Shown: positions 27,583 through 38,945 of the stretch, in pieces | Numbering within the stretch: position 1 is the first letter of the stretch | Layout of the letters: each line of letters opens with the position of its first letter | Assembly: GCF_900624995.1 (NCBI RefSeq) | Contig: NZ_UYXQ01000010.1 | Coordinates: 1 to 64,000, forward strand | Reading direction: 5' to 3' | DNA from: Pseudomonas antarctica | GTDB taxonomy: Bacteria; Pseudomonadota; Gammaproteobacteria; Pseudomonadales; Pseudomonadaceae | Length of the DNA stretch: 64,000 nt | Notes under the pieces: generated by a model | Told to the model about the DNA's origin: nothing | Seen by the model: only the letters and a program-made list of their open reading frames with translations | Databases searched by the model: none | Made by a program: the position numbers and the translations under genes

Positions 27583-30021
27583 TCAGGTTGGTTTGGCTTC
27601 CGCCAACGCCTGCTGCGCCAGCTCCTTCTCCGCCTCTTTCAAATCATCCTCGCTGACCATCTCGGCAATCGCGCGCAAACGCTCAACCACGCGCGCATTC
27701 ACGCTGCCTTCGGGGAACTGCCCTTCCTCATCCGGCTCACCGGCAGGCTCGCCCACCAACAAGCTCAACGCCTCGTCCGCCTGACGCACAGCATAGATGT
27801 GGAACTGCCCGTCGCGCACGGCCTTCAGCACCTTCTCATCGAGCATCAGCGTGGCGACGTTGGCCTGCGGAATGATCGCCCCCTGCTCGCCGGTCAAGCC
27901 GCGTGCTTCGCAGAGGCGGAAGAAGCCTTCGATCTTCTCGTTAACCCCGCCCACCGCCTGCACTTCACCAAACTGGTTGATGGAGCCGGTGATCGCAAAG
28001 CACTGCTTGAGCGGCGTCTTCGACAGGGCCGAAATCAAGGTGCACGCCTCGCCCAGGGACGCGCTGTCGCCGTCCACGTAACCGTAGGACTGCTCAAGTG
28101 CGATGCTCGCGGAGATCGCCAGCGGGAATTCCTGAGCATAACGGCTGCCCAGGTAACCGGTGAGGATCATCACGCCCTTGGAGTGAATTGGCTGGCCGAG
28201 GTTAACTTCGCGCTCAATGTCGACAATGCCGCTGCCGCCCGGGTACACCGTGGCGGAAATTCGCGCCGGCACACCGAAGGCCGAATCGCCGACTTCCAGC
28301 ACCGTCAGCCCGTTGCACTTGCCAACCGCCGCGCCGGCGGTGTCGATCAGGATCACCCCGGCGAGCATGTCGTCGAGAATCCGCGCCGACACCCGCCCGG
28401 TGCGCGTAGCCTTGGCCTTGAGCGCGCGTTCGATATGGCCAGCATCGGTCATCTCATCGCCGGCCAGGTGGCGAATGAAGTCTGCCTCGCTGACCAACTG
28501 GAACAAGTCGCCAATGCGTGCCGACAAACGCCCTTGGTGTTCGGCCAGGCGTGCGCTGTACGTCGCCAAGCGTGCCACCGCGTCCGACGTCAGCGGCGCC
28601 ATGCCTTCTTCCGACGTACGGGTTTTGAGCAACTGGGCGAACTGCTCCAGGCTCTCGTCCACCATCGGGATGTCTTCGTCGAAGTCCACCAAGACGCGGA
28701 ACATCTCCTGGAAGTCTGGGTCGGCATCCTGCAACGCGTAGTACAGCTGGCGCGAACCGATGATGATGACCTTGACCTGCAACGGGATCATTTGCGGGTT
28801 GAGGGTCACGGTGGCCAAGCGGCCGAGCTCGCCCAGCGGCGACTCCATCTTCAGCTTGCGCGACTGCAGGGAGCGCTTGAGGGCGTCCCACACGAAGGGC
28901 TCGCTGAGCATTTTCTCGGCTTCAAGAATCAGGAAACCGCCATTGGCACGGTGCAATGCGCCCGGGCGCAACTGGCGATACGTGGTGTAGAGCGCACCTT
29001 GGTCGGTGCTGTATTCGATACGGCCGAACAGGTTGTCGTACGTCGGGTGCGGCTCAAACACCACCGGCGCGCCGCCGTTGACCGAGTGGCCCACCACCAG
29101 GCTCGGGCAGTATTGCTCTTCGAGCAGCTTGCGCGCCTGGGCGTCAGTCTTGGCGTCGTCGACAAACTGCTCGACCACGGATTTGAGCAAGTACACCTGC
29201 ATGGCCTGCAGGTAACCGCAGACAGCCGCGTTTTCTGCGTACTTTTCCGACAGCGGCGCCAGCAAAGGCTGCAGGGCCAGGGTGATGGTTTCTTCGTTGA
29301 ACTGGCGCAGTTGGTTGTTCGACTCGCGTTTCCACTGCGGCAGGCTGGCCAATTCTTCGTTGAGGCGCTCTTCCAGTTCGGAAATATCCGTGTGGAAACG
29401 CTCGCGGTCAGCCTCCGGCAGTTGCGAGAACTCCGCCTCGTCCAGCGCCTTGCCGTCGAGCATCGGCGTGAACGCGATGTTGGAGCTGTCGCGGTACAGC
29501 GCCACGTCCTTTTCCAGGGCCAGGCGTTCAATCACGTCCAACGCCTTGTCGTAACGCTGGTTGAAGGCGCGGTCGATGGCGCTTTTGCGCTGTTGATAAG
29601 TCGGGTGTTCAAACACCGCCGGGAAGGTGGCGACCAGATTGTCGACCAACCCGTTGATATCGGCGATGAACGCCGCCGCGCCGCCGCCCGGCAATTCCAG
29701 GGCCCGCGGTTCACGTGGCTCATCAAAATTATTCACATAGACCCAGTCCGCCGGGGTCTGCAGGCGTTTGCCTTCGGCTTTCAGGTAGCGTTTGACGAAC
29801 GAAAAGCGGCCGGTACCCGGCTCGCCCATGACAAACACGTTGTAACCGGGGCGTGGCATGGCCACACCGAACTGCAAGGCTTCAACCGCACGTTCCTGGC
29901 CAAGCACACCGCGAAAGGGCTCCAAATCATTGGTGGTCGAGAAGCTGAACTGTTCAGCGGAGAAAGGGCGAGTCAGCGCGTCGGGCGCTAGACGCAAGCT
30001 GGCAGCAACAGGATCAGGCAT
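27583..30021 (-). CDS. Lon-type AAA+ ATP-dependent protease (LonB/YcbZ-like)
   Basis: 812 aa. N-terminal AAA domain with Walker A GEPGTGRFSF (~residue 66), a helical insert (~190-260), a second ATPase segment (FLILEAEKMLSEPFVWDALKRSL), and a Lon protease domain. The Ser/Lys dyad is Ser653 in VDGDSASLGEA and Lys696 in GGVNEKIEGFF. This is the bacterial Lon-related family distinct from housekeeping Lon (no LonN domain). ATG 30021 follows AAGGAAG. Probably degrades specific substrates; targets unknown. Confidence 0.9.
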   Translation of the reverse strand: MPDPVAASLRLAPDALTRPFSAEQFSFSTTNDLEPFRGVLGQERAVEALQFGVAMPRPGYNVFVMGEPGTGRFSFVKRYLKAEGKRLQTPADWVYVNNFDEPREPRALELPGGGAAAFIADINGLVDNLVATFPAVFEHPTYQQRKSAIDRAFNQRYDKALDVIERLALEKDVALYRDSSNIAFTPMLDGKALDEAEFSQLPEADRERFHTDISELEERLNEELASLPQWKRESNNQLRQFNEETITLALQPLLAPLSEKYAENAAVCGYLQAMQVYLLKSVVEQFVDDAKTDAQARKLLEEQYCPSLVVGHSVNGGAPVVFEPHPTYDNLFGRIEYSTDQGALYTTYRQLRPGALHRANGGFLILEAEKMLSEPFVWDALKRSLQSRKLKMESPLGELGRLATVTLNPQMIPLQVKVIIIGSRQLYYALQDADPDFQEMFRVLVDFDEDIPMVDESLEQFAQLLKTRTSEEGMAPLTSDAVARLATYSARLAEHQGRLSARIGDLFQLVSEADFIRHLAGDEMTDAGHIERALKAKATRTGRVSARILDDMLAGVILIDTAGAAVGKCNGLTVLEVGDSAFGVPARISATVYPGGSGIVDIEREVNLGQPIHSKGVMILTGYLGSRYAQEFPLAISASIALEQSYGYVDGDSASLGEACTLISALSKTPLKQCFAITGSINQFGEVQAVGGVNEKIEGFFRLCEARGLTGEQGAIIPQANVATLMLDEKVLKAVRDGQFHIYAVRQADEALSLLVGEPAGEPDEEGQFPEGSVNARVVERLRAIAEMVSEDDLKEAEKELAQQALAEAKPT

Positions 30022-30288
30022 CGGGCTTCCTTACATCAGGCGGGGCAGATGACGGCATTCTGGCTCCCGGTTACGCGCTCTGGCAAGGCGCGACTTTGGG
30101 AAAGCATCGTCAGGGGACACGTCTTACAAAAAAATCGCGGCAACACTGATTGTTTTATAAAAAATCACGGAACCCTAGGAACATGCCTAAACTCCAAACT
30201 GCGCGGGTTGGACTAATAACTGGCCCCTAGGGCGCTGCGATGCGCCTGAACCCTTGTCCATTGGTTTGCACACAAAGAGAACAAAGCT

Positions 30289-30777
30289 ATGAAACGGATC
30301 CTTCTTGGTACTCTCTTCACCGTCGTCTCCCTCAATGCAATGGCAGAAGCACCAGGCGGCCCGAACTGCGGTTGGGGCAACATGTTGTTTGAAGGCCAGC
30401 GCGGTACGCCAGCGCATTTCCTCGCATCCACCACCAACGGCACCTCGGGTAACGCCACCTTCGGCATGACCTCAGGCACCAACGGTTGCAGCACCAACAG
30501 CGCCCTGACCTACGGCGGCAAGTCCTGGATTGCCATGAATGGCATGATGAACGAGCTGTCCGAAGACATGGCCAAAGGCAACGGCGAAGCACTGACCACC
30601 TACGCGGTGGTACTGGGCGTTGCGCCGGAAGATCGCGATCATTTCGCGGCCGTGACCCACGAGCACTTCCAGCAGATCTTCAGCAAAGCTGACGTGACCG
30701 CTGATGACGTGCACAACAACACCCTGGCTGTACTGAAAAGCGATGCCCGCCTGGCCAAATACGCGACCCAGGCTTAA
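30289..30777 (+). CDS. DUF3015 family exported protein
   Basis: 162 aa with signal peptide MKRILLGTLFTVVSLNAMA. The mature protein carries the DUF3015 hallmark GPNCGWGNMLFEGQRG, then TSGTNGCSTNS, and ends in a helical domain. Function unknown. In Pseudomonas this family commonly neighbours a DUF4105 protein, as here. A strong intrinsic terminator follows, so the two genes are separately transcribed or attenuated. Confidence 0.88.
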   Translation: MKRILLGTLFTVVSLNAMAEAPGGPNCGWGNMLFEGQRGTPAHFLASTTNGTSGNATFGMTSGTNGCSTNSALTYGGKSWIAMNGMMNELSEDMAKGNGEALTTYAVVLGVAPEDRDHFAAVTHEHFQQIFSKADVTADDVHNNTLAVLKSDARLAKYATQA

Positions 30778-30786
30778 GCTCGACCC

Positions 30787-30818
30787 GCCCGCGCCTTTCG
30801 AGGCGCGGGCTTTATTTT
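30787..30818 (+). terminator. Terminator after the DUF3015 gene
   Basis: GCCCGCGCCT-TTCG-AGGCGCGGGC followed by TTTATTTT; a 10-bp stem with tetraloop. Confidence 0.85.
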
Positions 30819-30867
30819 GGACCCGCCTCCCCTTTGGGTCTCACTATTTCCGACTTAAGTTGCCCCT

Positions 30868-32721
30868 ATGCTCAAACGCTTTGCCTGGTTGGCACTCTTC
30901 GCCTGCGCCCCGCTGTACGCGGCCCCGCATATTGATGATCAACGTTTGCAGCAATTGGCCAACGATCCGTTCTGGCTGTCTTTGGGCCATTACGAAGCCG
31001 GCAAGATCAGTGGCTGGCGCAGCTATATCAGCGACAAGAAATTCTTCCTCGCCCCCGATGGCGCGCACCACCCGGACCAGGAACTGAAGGCGACCGTAGA
31101 GGCGCTGTATGCCCCGGCCAGCCTCGGCGAAAAGCACGTCCAATGCGTTTACCCCGCACGTACCCGTTGGCTCAAAGATCAGTTGCACCTGACCGACCTG
31201 CCCGCTCTGGACTGCAAAGCATTCACTCAATGGTTCAAGGACGTCGCCCCTCACAGCGCGGTGATGATCTTCCCGGCGGCCTACCTCAACAGCCCGTCGT
31301 CGATGTTCGGCCACACCCTGCTGCGTATCGACCAGGCTGACGTGCAGAGAGACAAGACCGCCCTGCTCAGCTATGCGATCAACTTCGGCGCCTATATCGA
31401 AGGCTCCGACAACAGCATTCTCTACGCCTGGAAAGGCCTGATGGGCGGCTATCCCGGCCTGTTCGCCCTGGTGCCGTATCAGGAAAAACTCTCGGAATAC
31501 CGTAACCTCGAGAACCGCGACCTGTGGGAATACCGCCTGAATCTCACCCAAGTCGAGACCGAGCGCATGGTCCGGCACGTGTGGGAGCTCAAGCAGATCC
31601 AGTTCGACTACTTCTTCTTCGACGAAAACTGCTCCTATCGCCTGCTGGAACTGCTGCAAGTGGCGCGCCCGAGCCTGCGCCTGACCGAGCAGTTCCCGCT
31701 GACCGCGATCCCCACCGACACGGTCAAAGCGGTGAAAGAGGCAGGCCTGGTCGAGAAGATCGACTACCGCCCCTCCCGTGAGCGCGAACTGCTGGAACGC
31801 GCCAAGCCGCTCGATAGCGACGAGCAACAATGGGTGCTGAAAATCAGCGATGACCAGAAGCAATTGCAGGAGCCGACCTTCAAAGCCCTGCCGCGCGACC
31901 GCCAAGCCCTGATCATCGACGCCGCCTATCGCCTGGGCCGCTACCGCGCCAATGGCCTGGAACGCGACACCGAACGCTCACAACGCAGCTTCGAACTGCT
32001 GCGCGCGATCAACCAGAACCCTGCGCCCGACCTCCAAGTCGAACGCCCGGGCCTGCCCGAGAACGGCCATGAGTCACGCACCTGGCAAGCCGGCATCGGC
32101 ACCCGTGGCAGCAAGACCTTCGGCGAATACGGCCTGCGCATGGCCTACCACGACCTCAACGACAACGCCGAAGGCTTCCCGCTGGGTGCGCAGATCGAAA
32201 TCCTGCAGATGAAACTGCGCCAGTACGAAGGCAACCACTGGCAGTTGCAGCAACTCGACCTGGCGACCATCCGTTCCCTGACCCCACGCAACGCCCTGTT
32301 GCAGCCTTGGTCATGGCAGGTCACCGGCGGCCTGGAGCGCGTACCGGGCAAACACGACGACGAAACCTTGGTGGCCCACGTCAACGGCGGCGCGGGCGGC
32401 ACCTGGCAACTCACCGACGACATGCTCGGCTTCGCCCTCGGCACCGTGCGCGTGGAACACAATAATGACTTCAGCGAAGCCATCTCCCCGGCTGCCGGGT
32501 TTAACACCGGCGTGCTGTGGAAAAACCCGCTGGGCAATTTAAGCCTGGAAGCCAAGGGTGATTTCTTCACCAATGGTGAAGTGCGCCGCAGTATCAGCCT
32601 GAACCAGCAGTGGGAACTGTCCCGCAACCTCGGGTTACGCCTAAGCGCCCAGCGTGAGTACAGCCACCTGTCCACGCCAGTCAATGAAGTGATGCTCGAA
32701 GTGAAGTGGTATCACTACTAA
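30868..32721 (+). CDS. DUF4105 (Lnb N-terminal) outer-membrane-associated protein
   Basis: 617 aa with signal peptide MLKRFAWLALFACAPLYA. Residues ~115-290 form the DUF4105/Lnb N-terminal periplasmic domain (FPAAYLNSPSSMFGHTLLRI with a conserved Ser-His, FFFDENCSYRLLELL with Asn-Cys). This papain-like, NlpC-type arrangement may be a peptidase or amidase. The C-terminal third is a beta-strand-rich region ending in an aromatic residue (LEVKWYHY), suggesting a small beta-barrel. Confidence 0.82.
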   Translation: MLKRFAWLALFACAPLYAAPHIDDQRLQQLANDPFWLSLGHYEAGKISGWRSYISDKKFFLAPDGAHHPDQELKATVEALYAPASLGEKHVQCVYPARTRWLKDQLHLTDLPALDCKAFTQWFKDVAPHSAVMIFPAAYLNSPSSMFGHTLLRIDQADVQRDKTALLSYAINFGAYIEGSDNSILYAWKGLMGGYPGLFALVPYQEKLSEYRNLENRDLWEYRLNLTQVETERMVRHVWELKQIQFDYFFFDENCSYRLLELLQVARPSLRLTEQFPLTAIPTDTVKAVKEAGLVEKIDYRPSRERELLERAKPLDSDEQQWVLKISDDQKQLQEPTFKALPRDRQALIIDAAYRLGRYRANGLERDTERSQRSFELLRAINQNPAPDLQVERPGLPENGHESRTWQAGIGTRGSKTFGEYGLRMAYHDLNDNAEGFPLGAQIEILQMKLRQYEGNHWQLQQLDLATIRSLTPRNALLQPWSWQVTGGLERVPGKHDDETLVAHVNGGAGGTWQLTDDMLGFALGTVRVEHNNDFSEAISPAAGFNTGVLWKNPLGNLSLEAKGDFFTNGEVRRSISLNQQWELSRNLGLRLSAQREYSHLSTPVNEVMLEVKWYHY

Positions 32722-32744
32722 CCAAAGCCAGACAAAGATCAAAA

Positions 32745-32836
32745 GGTGGGAGCCGGGCTTGCCCACGATGGCGGTCCTTCAGGCAATAATGTATTGATCG
32801 ACCCACCGCATTCGCGAGCAAGCCCGCTCCCACATT
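32745..32836. repeat. REPIN-like inverted pair
   Basis: Left GGTGGGAGCCGGGCTTGCCC and right GCGAGCAAGCCCGCTCCCAC are inverted relative to each other about 50 bp apart, the layout of a Pseudomonas REPIN. Confidence 0.6.
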
Positions 32837-32893
32837 TAGCTCGCGTATATTCAGATGCATCGCATTGCCCGCCTATACAGGAGTTCAACCAAC

Positions 32894-33199
32894 ATGGCCG
32901 TTAACTGCACCACCCTTGAAGAGATCCGCGCAAACATCGACCACCTCGACCAACAAATCGTCGCCCTGCTCGCCGAACGCGGCCACTACGTCTCCCAAGC
33001 TGCGCGCTTCAAAAAAGACACCGATGGCGTCAAGGCGCCGCAGCGGGTTGAACAGGTGATCGCCAAGGTGCGGGGTTTATCCGAGGCGGTAGGCGCCAAC
33101 CCTGAGGTCACTGAGCAGGTGTATCGCGCAATGATTGCGGCGTTTATTGAGCAGGAATTGGCCGAGCATGCTTCGCTGAAGAACCTCCAGACGACATAA
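32894..33199 (+). CDS. Chorismate mutase (AroQ class)
   Basis: 101 aa, a stand-alone AroQ-type helical domain: LEEIRANIDHLDQQIVALLAERGHYVSQAARFKKD, with the catalytic Arg/Lys pattern, and VEQVIAKVRGLSEAVGANPEV. Members convert chorismate to prephenate, or act as isochorismate-pyruvate lyase (PchB-like). Size and sequence fit both, and no siderophore genes are adjacent. ATG 32894 has an AGGAG site; the upstream in-frame ATG 32855 lies in the REPIN flank and is rejected. Confidence 0.82.
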   Translation: MAVNCTTLEEIRANIDHLDQQIVALLAERGHYVSQAARFKKDTDGVKAPQRVEQVIAKVRGLSEAVGANPEVTEQVYRAMIAAFIEQELAEHASLKNLQTT

Positions 33200-33250
33200 C
33201 CCTTGTGGCGAGGCAGCTTGCTCCCTCGCCACAAGGGCGGTGTCAGCTTT

Positions 33251-33541
33251 TCAGGTGGCGGGTGTCATCGCTTGGGTCAGGTCATCAACGACGGCTTTGC
33301 CCATCTCGCACAGATAATGCGCGGCCCAGGCGTATTGTTCGCCGCGCACGTCCATGGCGGCTTCCATGGCGAGTTTCTTGGAGTAGTAAAGCAAGGTGGA
33401 GGCGTGTTCCAAGACTTGATCAATCGGCATGCCGGCATTGACACGAAACAGCGGTTTCTCGTTTTCGCCGTAGTCGCCAAAGGTGACGACGCCGAGGGTG
33501 GTGATTGAGGACAGGGGTGGATCGGGGATGACTTTGGACAT
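33251..33541 (-). CDS. DUF3077/DUF6124 family protein
   Basis: 96 aa. Belongs to the small, multi-copy Pseudomonas family DUF3077/DUF6124: F-R-V-NAGMP(I)DQVLEHASTLLYYSKKLAMEAAMD, then HYLCEMGKAVVDDL. Soluble and helical; function unknown. A strong AAGGA lies 8 nt before ATG 33541, and about 300 nt of structured leader precede it (see 33560-33860). That suggests RNA-level control. Confidence 0.85.
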   Translation of the reverse strand: MSKVIPDPPLSSITTLGVVTFGDYGENEKPLFRVNAGMPIDQVLEHASTLLYYSKKLAMEAAMDVRGEQYAWAAHYLCEMGKAVVDDLTQAMTPAT

Positions 33542-33559
33542 GGTTTTTCCTTAGGTTAA

Positions 33560-33860
33560 TAAGTAAGAACCGCCACAGCACGTCGCTAAACATGGAGAGG
33601 TGGCAGCTGTACGCGGGTTAGCGAACCGGTAACCTAGGAACCCGGTAGACCCGAAAGTCTCCCGCGCACAGCCGCCATAACACGATAAGGCAGGCAAAAA
33701 GCGCGAGCCAAAGGAGTTGAGGAAGTTGTACCTACGTTTCTCGGGTCGCTAAACCCAATCGCTGTTTCGCAGCGACCCGAGGAGGCTAGACACTCAAATC
33801 CTATGGCGCAATAGACCAAGGATTCTCTAGGAAACGTCCTGCAATTTAAAGAGAATCGTC
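33560..33860 (-). ncRNA. Structured leader/antisense-like RNA upstream of the DUF3077 gene
   Basis: The minus-strand transcript into the DUF3077 gene would fold into two strong hairpins. One has perfect 11-bp arms (CTCGGGTCGCT/AGCGACCCGAG, 33740-33781). The other has CGGGTT/AACCCG arms (33614-33644). The segment GGGTTTAGCGACCC in the first and GGTTCGCTAACCC in the second are nearly complementary, so the two domains could pair with each other. This resembles C4-type phage antisense RNA architecture; homology was not tested. Confidence 0.45.
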
Positions 33861-33968
33861 GTTGATGGCCCTTTAATCCAACACCGTTCTCACCTCCCTT
33901 TCACGCCGCCCCGACAAATCCCCGACTAGACTGCCCCTATCAGCCGTGAAACGGCGGGGGAGTACGCA

Positions 33969-34325
33969 ATGTGGCGGTACGCGTTATTGCTGTGCGCGGT
34001 AGTGGGGCTGTCGGGTTGCCAGTCAACCCATCAGGATTTACTCGCCAAAGGTTATCCACCGGCGTTTGCCGATGGCTTTGATGACGGTTGCAGCAGCGGT
34101 CGCCAGGCCGCTGGCGTGATCAGTGGGGAGTTTCGCAAGAACGTACCGCGCTATCTCAAGGACCGCGAGTACGCCGAAGGCTGGGAGGACGGCTTTCGTC
34201 AGTGCAAGGCCATGCGTGAGAACGAGGAACTGCGCGACTACAAGGACAATCACTGGGATGACCGTGAGCGTGCCTGGCAGCATGAGAAAGACCGCGACGC
34301 CGGCAAGGCTTATCGCGCTCAATAG
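33969..34325 (+). CDS. Small lipoprotein
   Basis: 118 aa, signal peptide with lipobox VGLSGC (Cys17). The mature part is rich in charged and aromatic residues, with repeated Asp/Gly motifs (AFADGFDDGCSSGR, EYAEGWEDGFRQCK), then a highly charged C-terminus. A GGGGGAG site precedes ATG 33969. The family is common in Pseudomonas but uncharacterised. Confidence 0.8.
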   Translation: MWRYALLLCAVVGLSGCQSTHQDLLAKGYPPAFADGFDDGCSSGRQAAGVISGEFRKNVPRYLKDREYAEGWEDGFRQCKAMRENEELRDYKDNHWDDRERAWQHEKDRDAGKAYRAQ

Positions 34326-34395
34326 GTCGCTTTCAGACATCCAGCGAAACTAAAGCCCGGCGACCATGGCCCAAACGCCATAGAGGGAGAATGTC

Positions 34396-36254
<1,859 letters not shown>

Positions 36255-36410
36255 TTAAAGGAGATTGAGCCGGACCTTAGCAATTCACGTTGCACCTGAA
36301 AAGCGCAAAATGTCGCCTTTGTGAATTTAAATGGTGCATTAGATATAAATTATTGTGCTTTTTTGCACCATGAGAGGGATTTCAACTCAAGGTATGCACC
36401 AACAGTTAAA

Positions 36411-36493
36411 CCGCCTTCGCGAGCAAGCCCGCTCCTACATTTGATCGGGTTGCCACTTTGGAATGCGGTCGAATGTGGGGCTTGCTCGCGAAT
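36411..36493. repeat. REP/REPIN element between gdhA and ettA
   Basis: TTCGCGAGCAAGCCCGCTCCTACATTT is followed 30 bp later by an inverted partner GTGGGGCTTGCTCGCGAA. The rest of the 344-bp gap (36228-36571) is AT-rich on the gdhA side, with the ettA terminator on the other; no gene is seen. Confidence 0.6.
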
Positions 36494-36526
36494 GAATTCA
36501 ACGCGGTCCACCTGAATAACGCGCAC

Positions 36527-36558
36527 AAAAAAACGGAGCCCGAAGGCTCCGCTTTTTC
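36527..36558 (-). terminator. ettA terminator
   Basis: On the minus strand GCGGAGCC-TTCG-GGCTCCG followed by TTTTTTT, 14 nt beyond the ettA stop. Confidence 0.85.
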
Positions 36559-36571
36559 AAACCCGCCCGAA

Positions 36572-38263
36572 TCAGGCCAGTTTTTTGTGCCGTACACGGT
36601 GCGGCTGGGCAGCTGCTTCGCCCAAGCGCACTTTACGGTCCGCTTCGTACTCGGTGTAGTTACCTTCAAAGAACACTGCTTGCGAGTCGTCTTCGTACGC
36701 CAGGATATGGGTCGCGACACGGTCAAGGAACCACCGATCGTGAGAGATCACAATGGCGGCGCCCGGGAAGTCCAGCAGGGCTTCTTCCAGGGAACGCAGG
36801 GTTTCAACGTCGAGGTCGTTGGACGGTTCGTCGAGCAGCAACACGTTGCCGCCCTCTTTCAGGGTCAGGGCCAGGTGCAAGCGGCCACGCTCACCACCGG
36901 ACAGGTCCTTGACGAACTTCTGCTGGTCGCCGCCCTTGAAGTTGAAACGGCCGACGTAGGTACGCGACGGGATTTCATAGTTGCCGATGCGGATCTGGTC
37001 GGAACCGTCAGAGATTTGCTGGAACACAGTCTTGCTGCCATCCAGGTCTTCGCGGCTTTGGTCGACACAGGCCAATTGCACGGTTTCACCGACTTCGATG
37101 GTGCCCGAATCCGGGGTTTCCTTGCCCATCAGCATGCGGAACAGCGTGGATTTACCCGCACCGTTACCACCAATAACGCCGACGATCGCGCCTTTTGGCA
37201 TGGAGAACGACAGGTTGTCGATCAACACGCGGTCGCCATAGCCTTTGCTGACGTTCTTGAACTCGATGACCTTATCACCCAAGCGTGGGCCGGCCGGGAT
37301 GTAGATCTCGTTGGTTTCGCTGCGCTTCTGGAATTCCTGCGACTGCATTTCTTCAAAGCGTTGCAGACGTGCCTTGGATTTGGACTGGCGGGCCTTGGCG
37401 CCTTTGCGCACCCACTCCAGTTCTTCCTTCATGGCTTTTTCGTGGGCCGATTGCTGCTTGGATTCGGCAGCCAGACGGTCGGACTTGGCTTCCAGCCAAC
37501 CGGAGTAGTTGCCCTCGTAAGGGATACCGGCGCCACGGTCGAGCTCAAGGATCCAGCCAGCTACGTTGTCCAGGAAGTAGCGGTCGTGCGTGATCGCAAC
37601 CACGGTGCCCGAGAAATCGTGCAGGAAGTGTTCCAGCCAGGCGACGGAATCGGCGTCCAAGTGGTTGGTCGGTTCGTCGAGCAGCAGCATGTCAGGGGCC
37701 GACAGCAGCAGGCGGCAAAGGGCCACACGACGTTTTTCACCACCGGACAGGAATTCGATCTTGGCGTCCCACGCCGGCAGGCGCAGCGCATCGGCGGCGA
37801 CTTCCAACTGGCGCTCCAGGTTGTGACCGTCGCTGGCCTGCAAGATGGCTTCGAGCTTGGCCTGTTCGGCGGCGAGCTTGTCGAAGTCAGCATCTTCTTC
37901 GGCGTAGGCGGCGTAGACCTCGTCCAGGCGCGCCTGGGCGTTCTTGATCACGGCCACGGCCTCTTCGACCACTTCGCGCACGGTCTTGGTCGGGTCCAGG
38001 ATCGGCTCTTGCGGCAGGTAGCCGATGTTCAGTTCGGGCATCGGGCGGGCTTCGCCTTCGAACTCGGTGTCAACGCCAGCCATGATTTTCAGCAGCGTGG
38101 ACTTACCCGAACCGTTAAGGCCAAGCACGCCGATCTTGGCGCCTGGGAAGAAGGACAGCGAAATGTTTTTCAGGATTTCCCGCTTCGGCGGAACAACTTT
38201 TCCCAGCCGATGCATAGTGAAGACGTACGAACCTGTCTGCCCGTGTTTGTCACCTTTTGCCAT
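36572..38263 (-). CDS. ettA: Energy-dependent translational throttle protein EttA (ABC-F)
   Basis: 563 aa, soluble ABC-F ATPase with two nucleotide-binding domains. Walker A motifs are GLNGSGKST and GGNGAGKST, the signatures LSGGEKRRVAL and LSGGERGRLHL, and the Walker B motifs LLLDEPTNHLD and LLLDEPSNDLD. The linker (KGAKARQSKSKARLQRFEE) is the EttA P-site tRNA-interaction motif. It binds the ribosomal E site and gates early elongation by ATP/ADP ratio. It lies directly before the accessory island. Confidence 0.95.
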   Translation of the reverse strand: MAKGDKHGQTGSYVFTMHRLGKVVPPKREILKNISLSFFPGAKIGVLGLNGSGKSTLLKIMAGVDTEFEGEARPMPELNIGYLPQEPILDPTKTVREVVEEAVAVIKNAQARLDEVYAAYAEEDADFDKLAAEQAKLEAILQASDGHNLERQLEVAADALRLPAWDAKIEFLSGGEKRRVALCRLLLSAPDMLLLDEPTNHLDADSVAWLEHFLHDFSGTVVAITHDRYFLDNVAGWILELDRGAGIPYEGNYSGWLEAKSDRLAAESKQQSAHEKAMKEELEWVRKGAKARQSKSKARLQRFEEMQSQEFQKRSETNEIYIPAGPRLGDKVIEFKNVSKGYGDRVLIDNLSFSMPKGAIVGVIGGNGAGKSTLFRMLMGKETPDSGTIEVGETVQLACVDQSREDLDGSKTVFQQISDGSDQIRIGNYEIPSRTYVGRFNFKGGDQQKFVKDLSGGERGRLHLALTLKEGGNVLLLDEPSNDLDVETLRSLEEALLDFPGAAIVISHDRWFLDRVATHILAYEDDSQAVFFEGNYTEYEADRKVRLGEAAAQPHRVRHKKLA

Positions 38264-38548
38264 TTTTAATTACACCTATGGGTCGGAGATTGCTCGGCTT
38301 TTTAGTATTTTGAGCACGAGATACAAAAATCAAAAAAGTCGTGCTTCTGACTCAGCCAAACTCGATTCGTCACTATACGTTGAAAACGTTGAGTGTTGGG
38401 GCCGACTCGTGGGGTCATCAGAGGATAGAAATAAGCATCAATGTTGCTAGAAGAAAAGTGTTGGTGCAAGCGCACTGGCCTGTTGACTACCCTACCTTTA
38501 GGTGACCTGGGAGCAGTCGGGGCGGGCATCAAAATTTCGAGCCTGGGT

Positions 38549-38770
38549 CTATACATTCACGGGTAAAGCAAGAACCGAATCAAGCGTTCTCTCGGCACTC
38601 CCATTCCTGTCGAGTATCGTGAGAGTGCAGGGTCTCGCGGCATCACCAACCCAAGTTTTTGCCGCCCCCTTAATAGCCTCAAGGGTTAGTTTTCGGTCAG
38701 CGGCAACGACTCGTTTCAGCCAGGTCTTCCCTCCATATGCCGAACGTTTCGGTGTATTCGATGCACGCCT
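38549..38770 (-). pseudogene. Remnant of an unidentified gene (C-terminal 73 codons)
   Basis: A minus-strand frame without an initiation codon, open from a TGA at 38771-38773 to a TAG at 38549-38551. It translates to natural-looking sequence: NTPKRSAYGGKTWLKRVV, LTLEAIKGAAKTWVGDAAR, ERTLDSVLALPVNV. It looks like the tail of a truncated protein. The rest of the 682-bp gap between ettA and the island (38264-38945) is AT-richer than its neighbours and has no gene I can support, which fits an insertion or deletion boundary. Confidence 0.3.
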
Positions 38771-38890
38771 TCATGGAAAGCGAATATGAGCGTTATGGAA
38801 TATCCCACTCAGGTAATATTTACGATGGGTTGAGTTGGGCTCTTTCGATTTTTTACACCAAAAACAACAGGCGCAATGCTGGCCTATCGC

Positions 38891-38918
38891 TTGACGTTAA
38901 CCCTCGCTGTCGTAGACT
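38891..38918 (+). promoter_or_regulatory. Candidate sigma-70 promoter of the export operon
   Basis: TTGACG, 16 nt, TAGACT, ending 27 bp before the first ATG of the island operon, with a CAGGGAG Shine-Dalgarno between. Confidence 0.5.
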
Positions 38919-38945
38919 CCGCTCATCCGTCAGGGAGTAGCGGTT

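Noticed and set aside
27430..29991. 853-aa plus-strand ORF opposite the Lon-type protease
   Set aside because: Shadow frame of a confidently identified gene.
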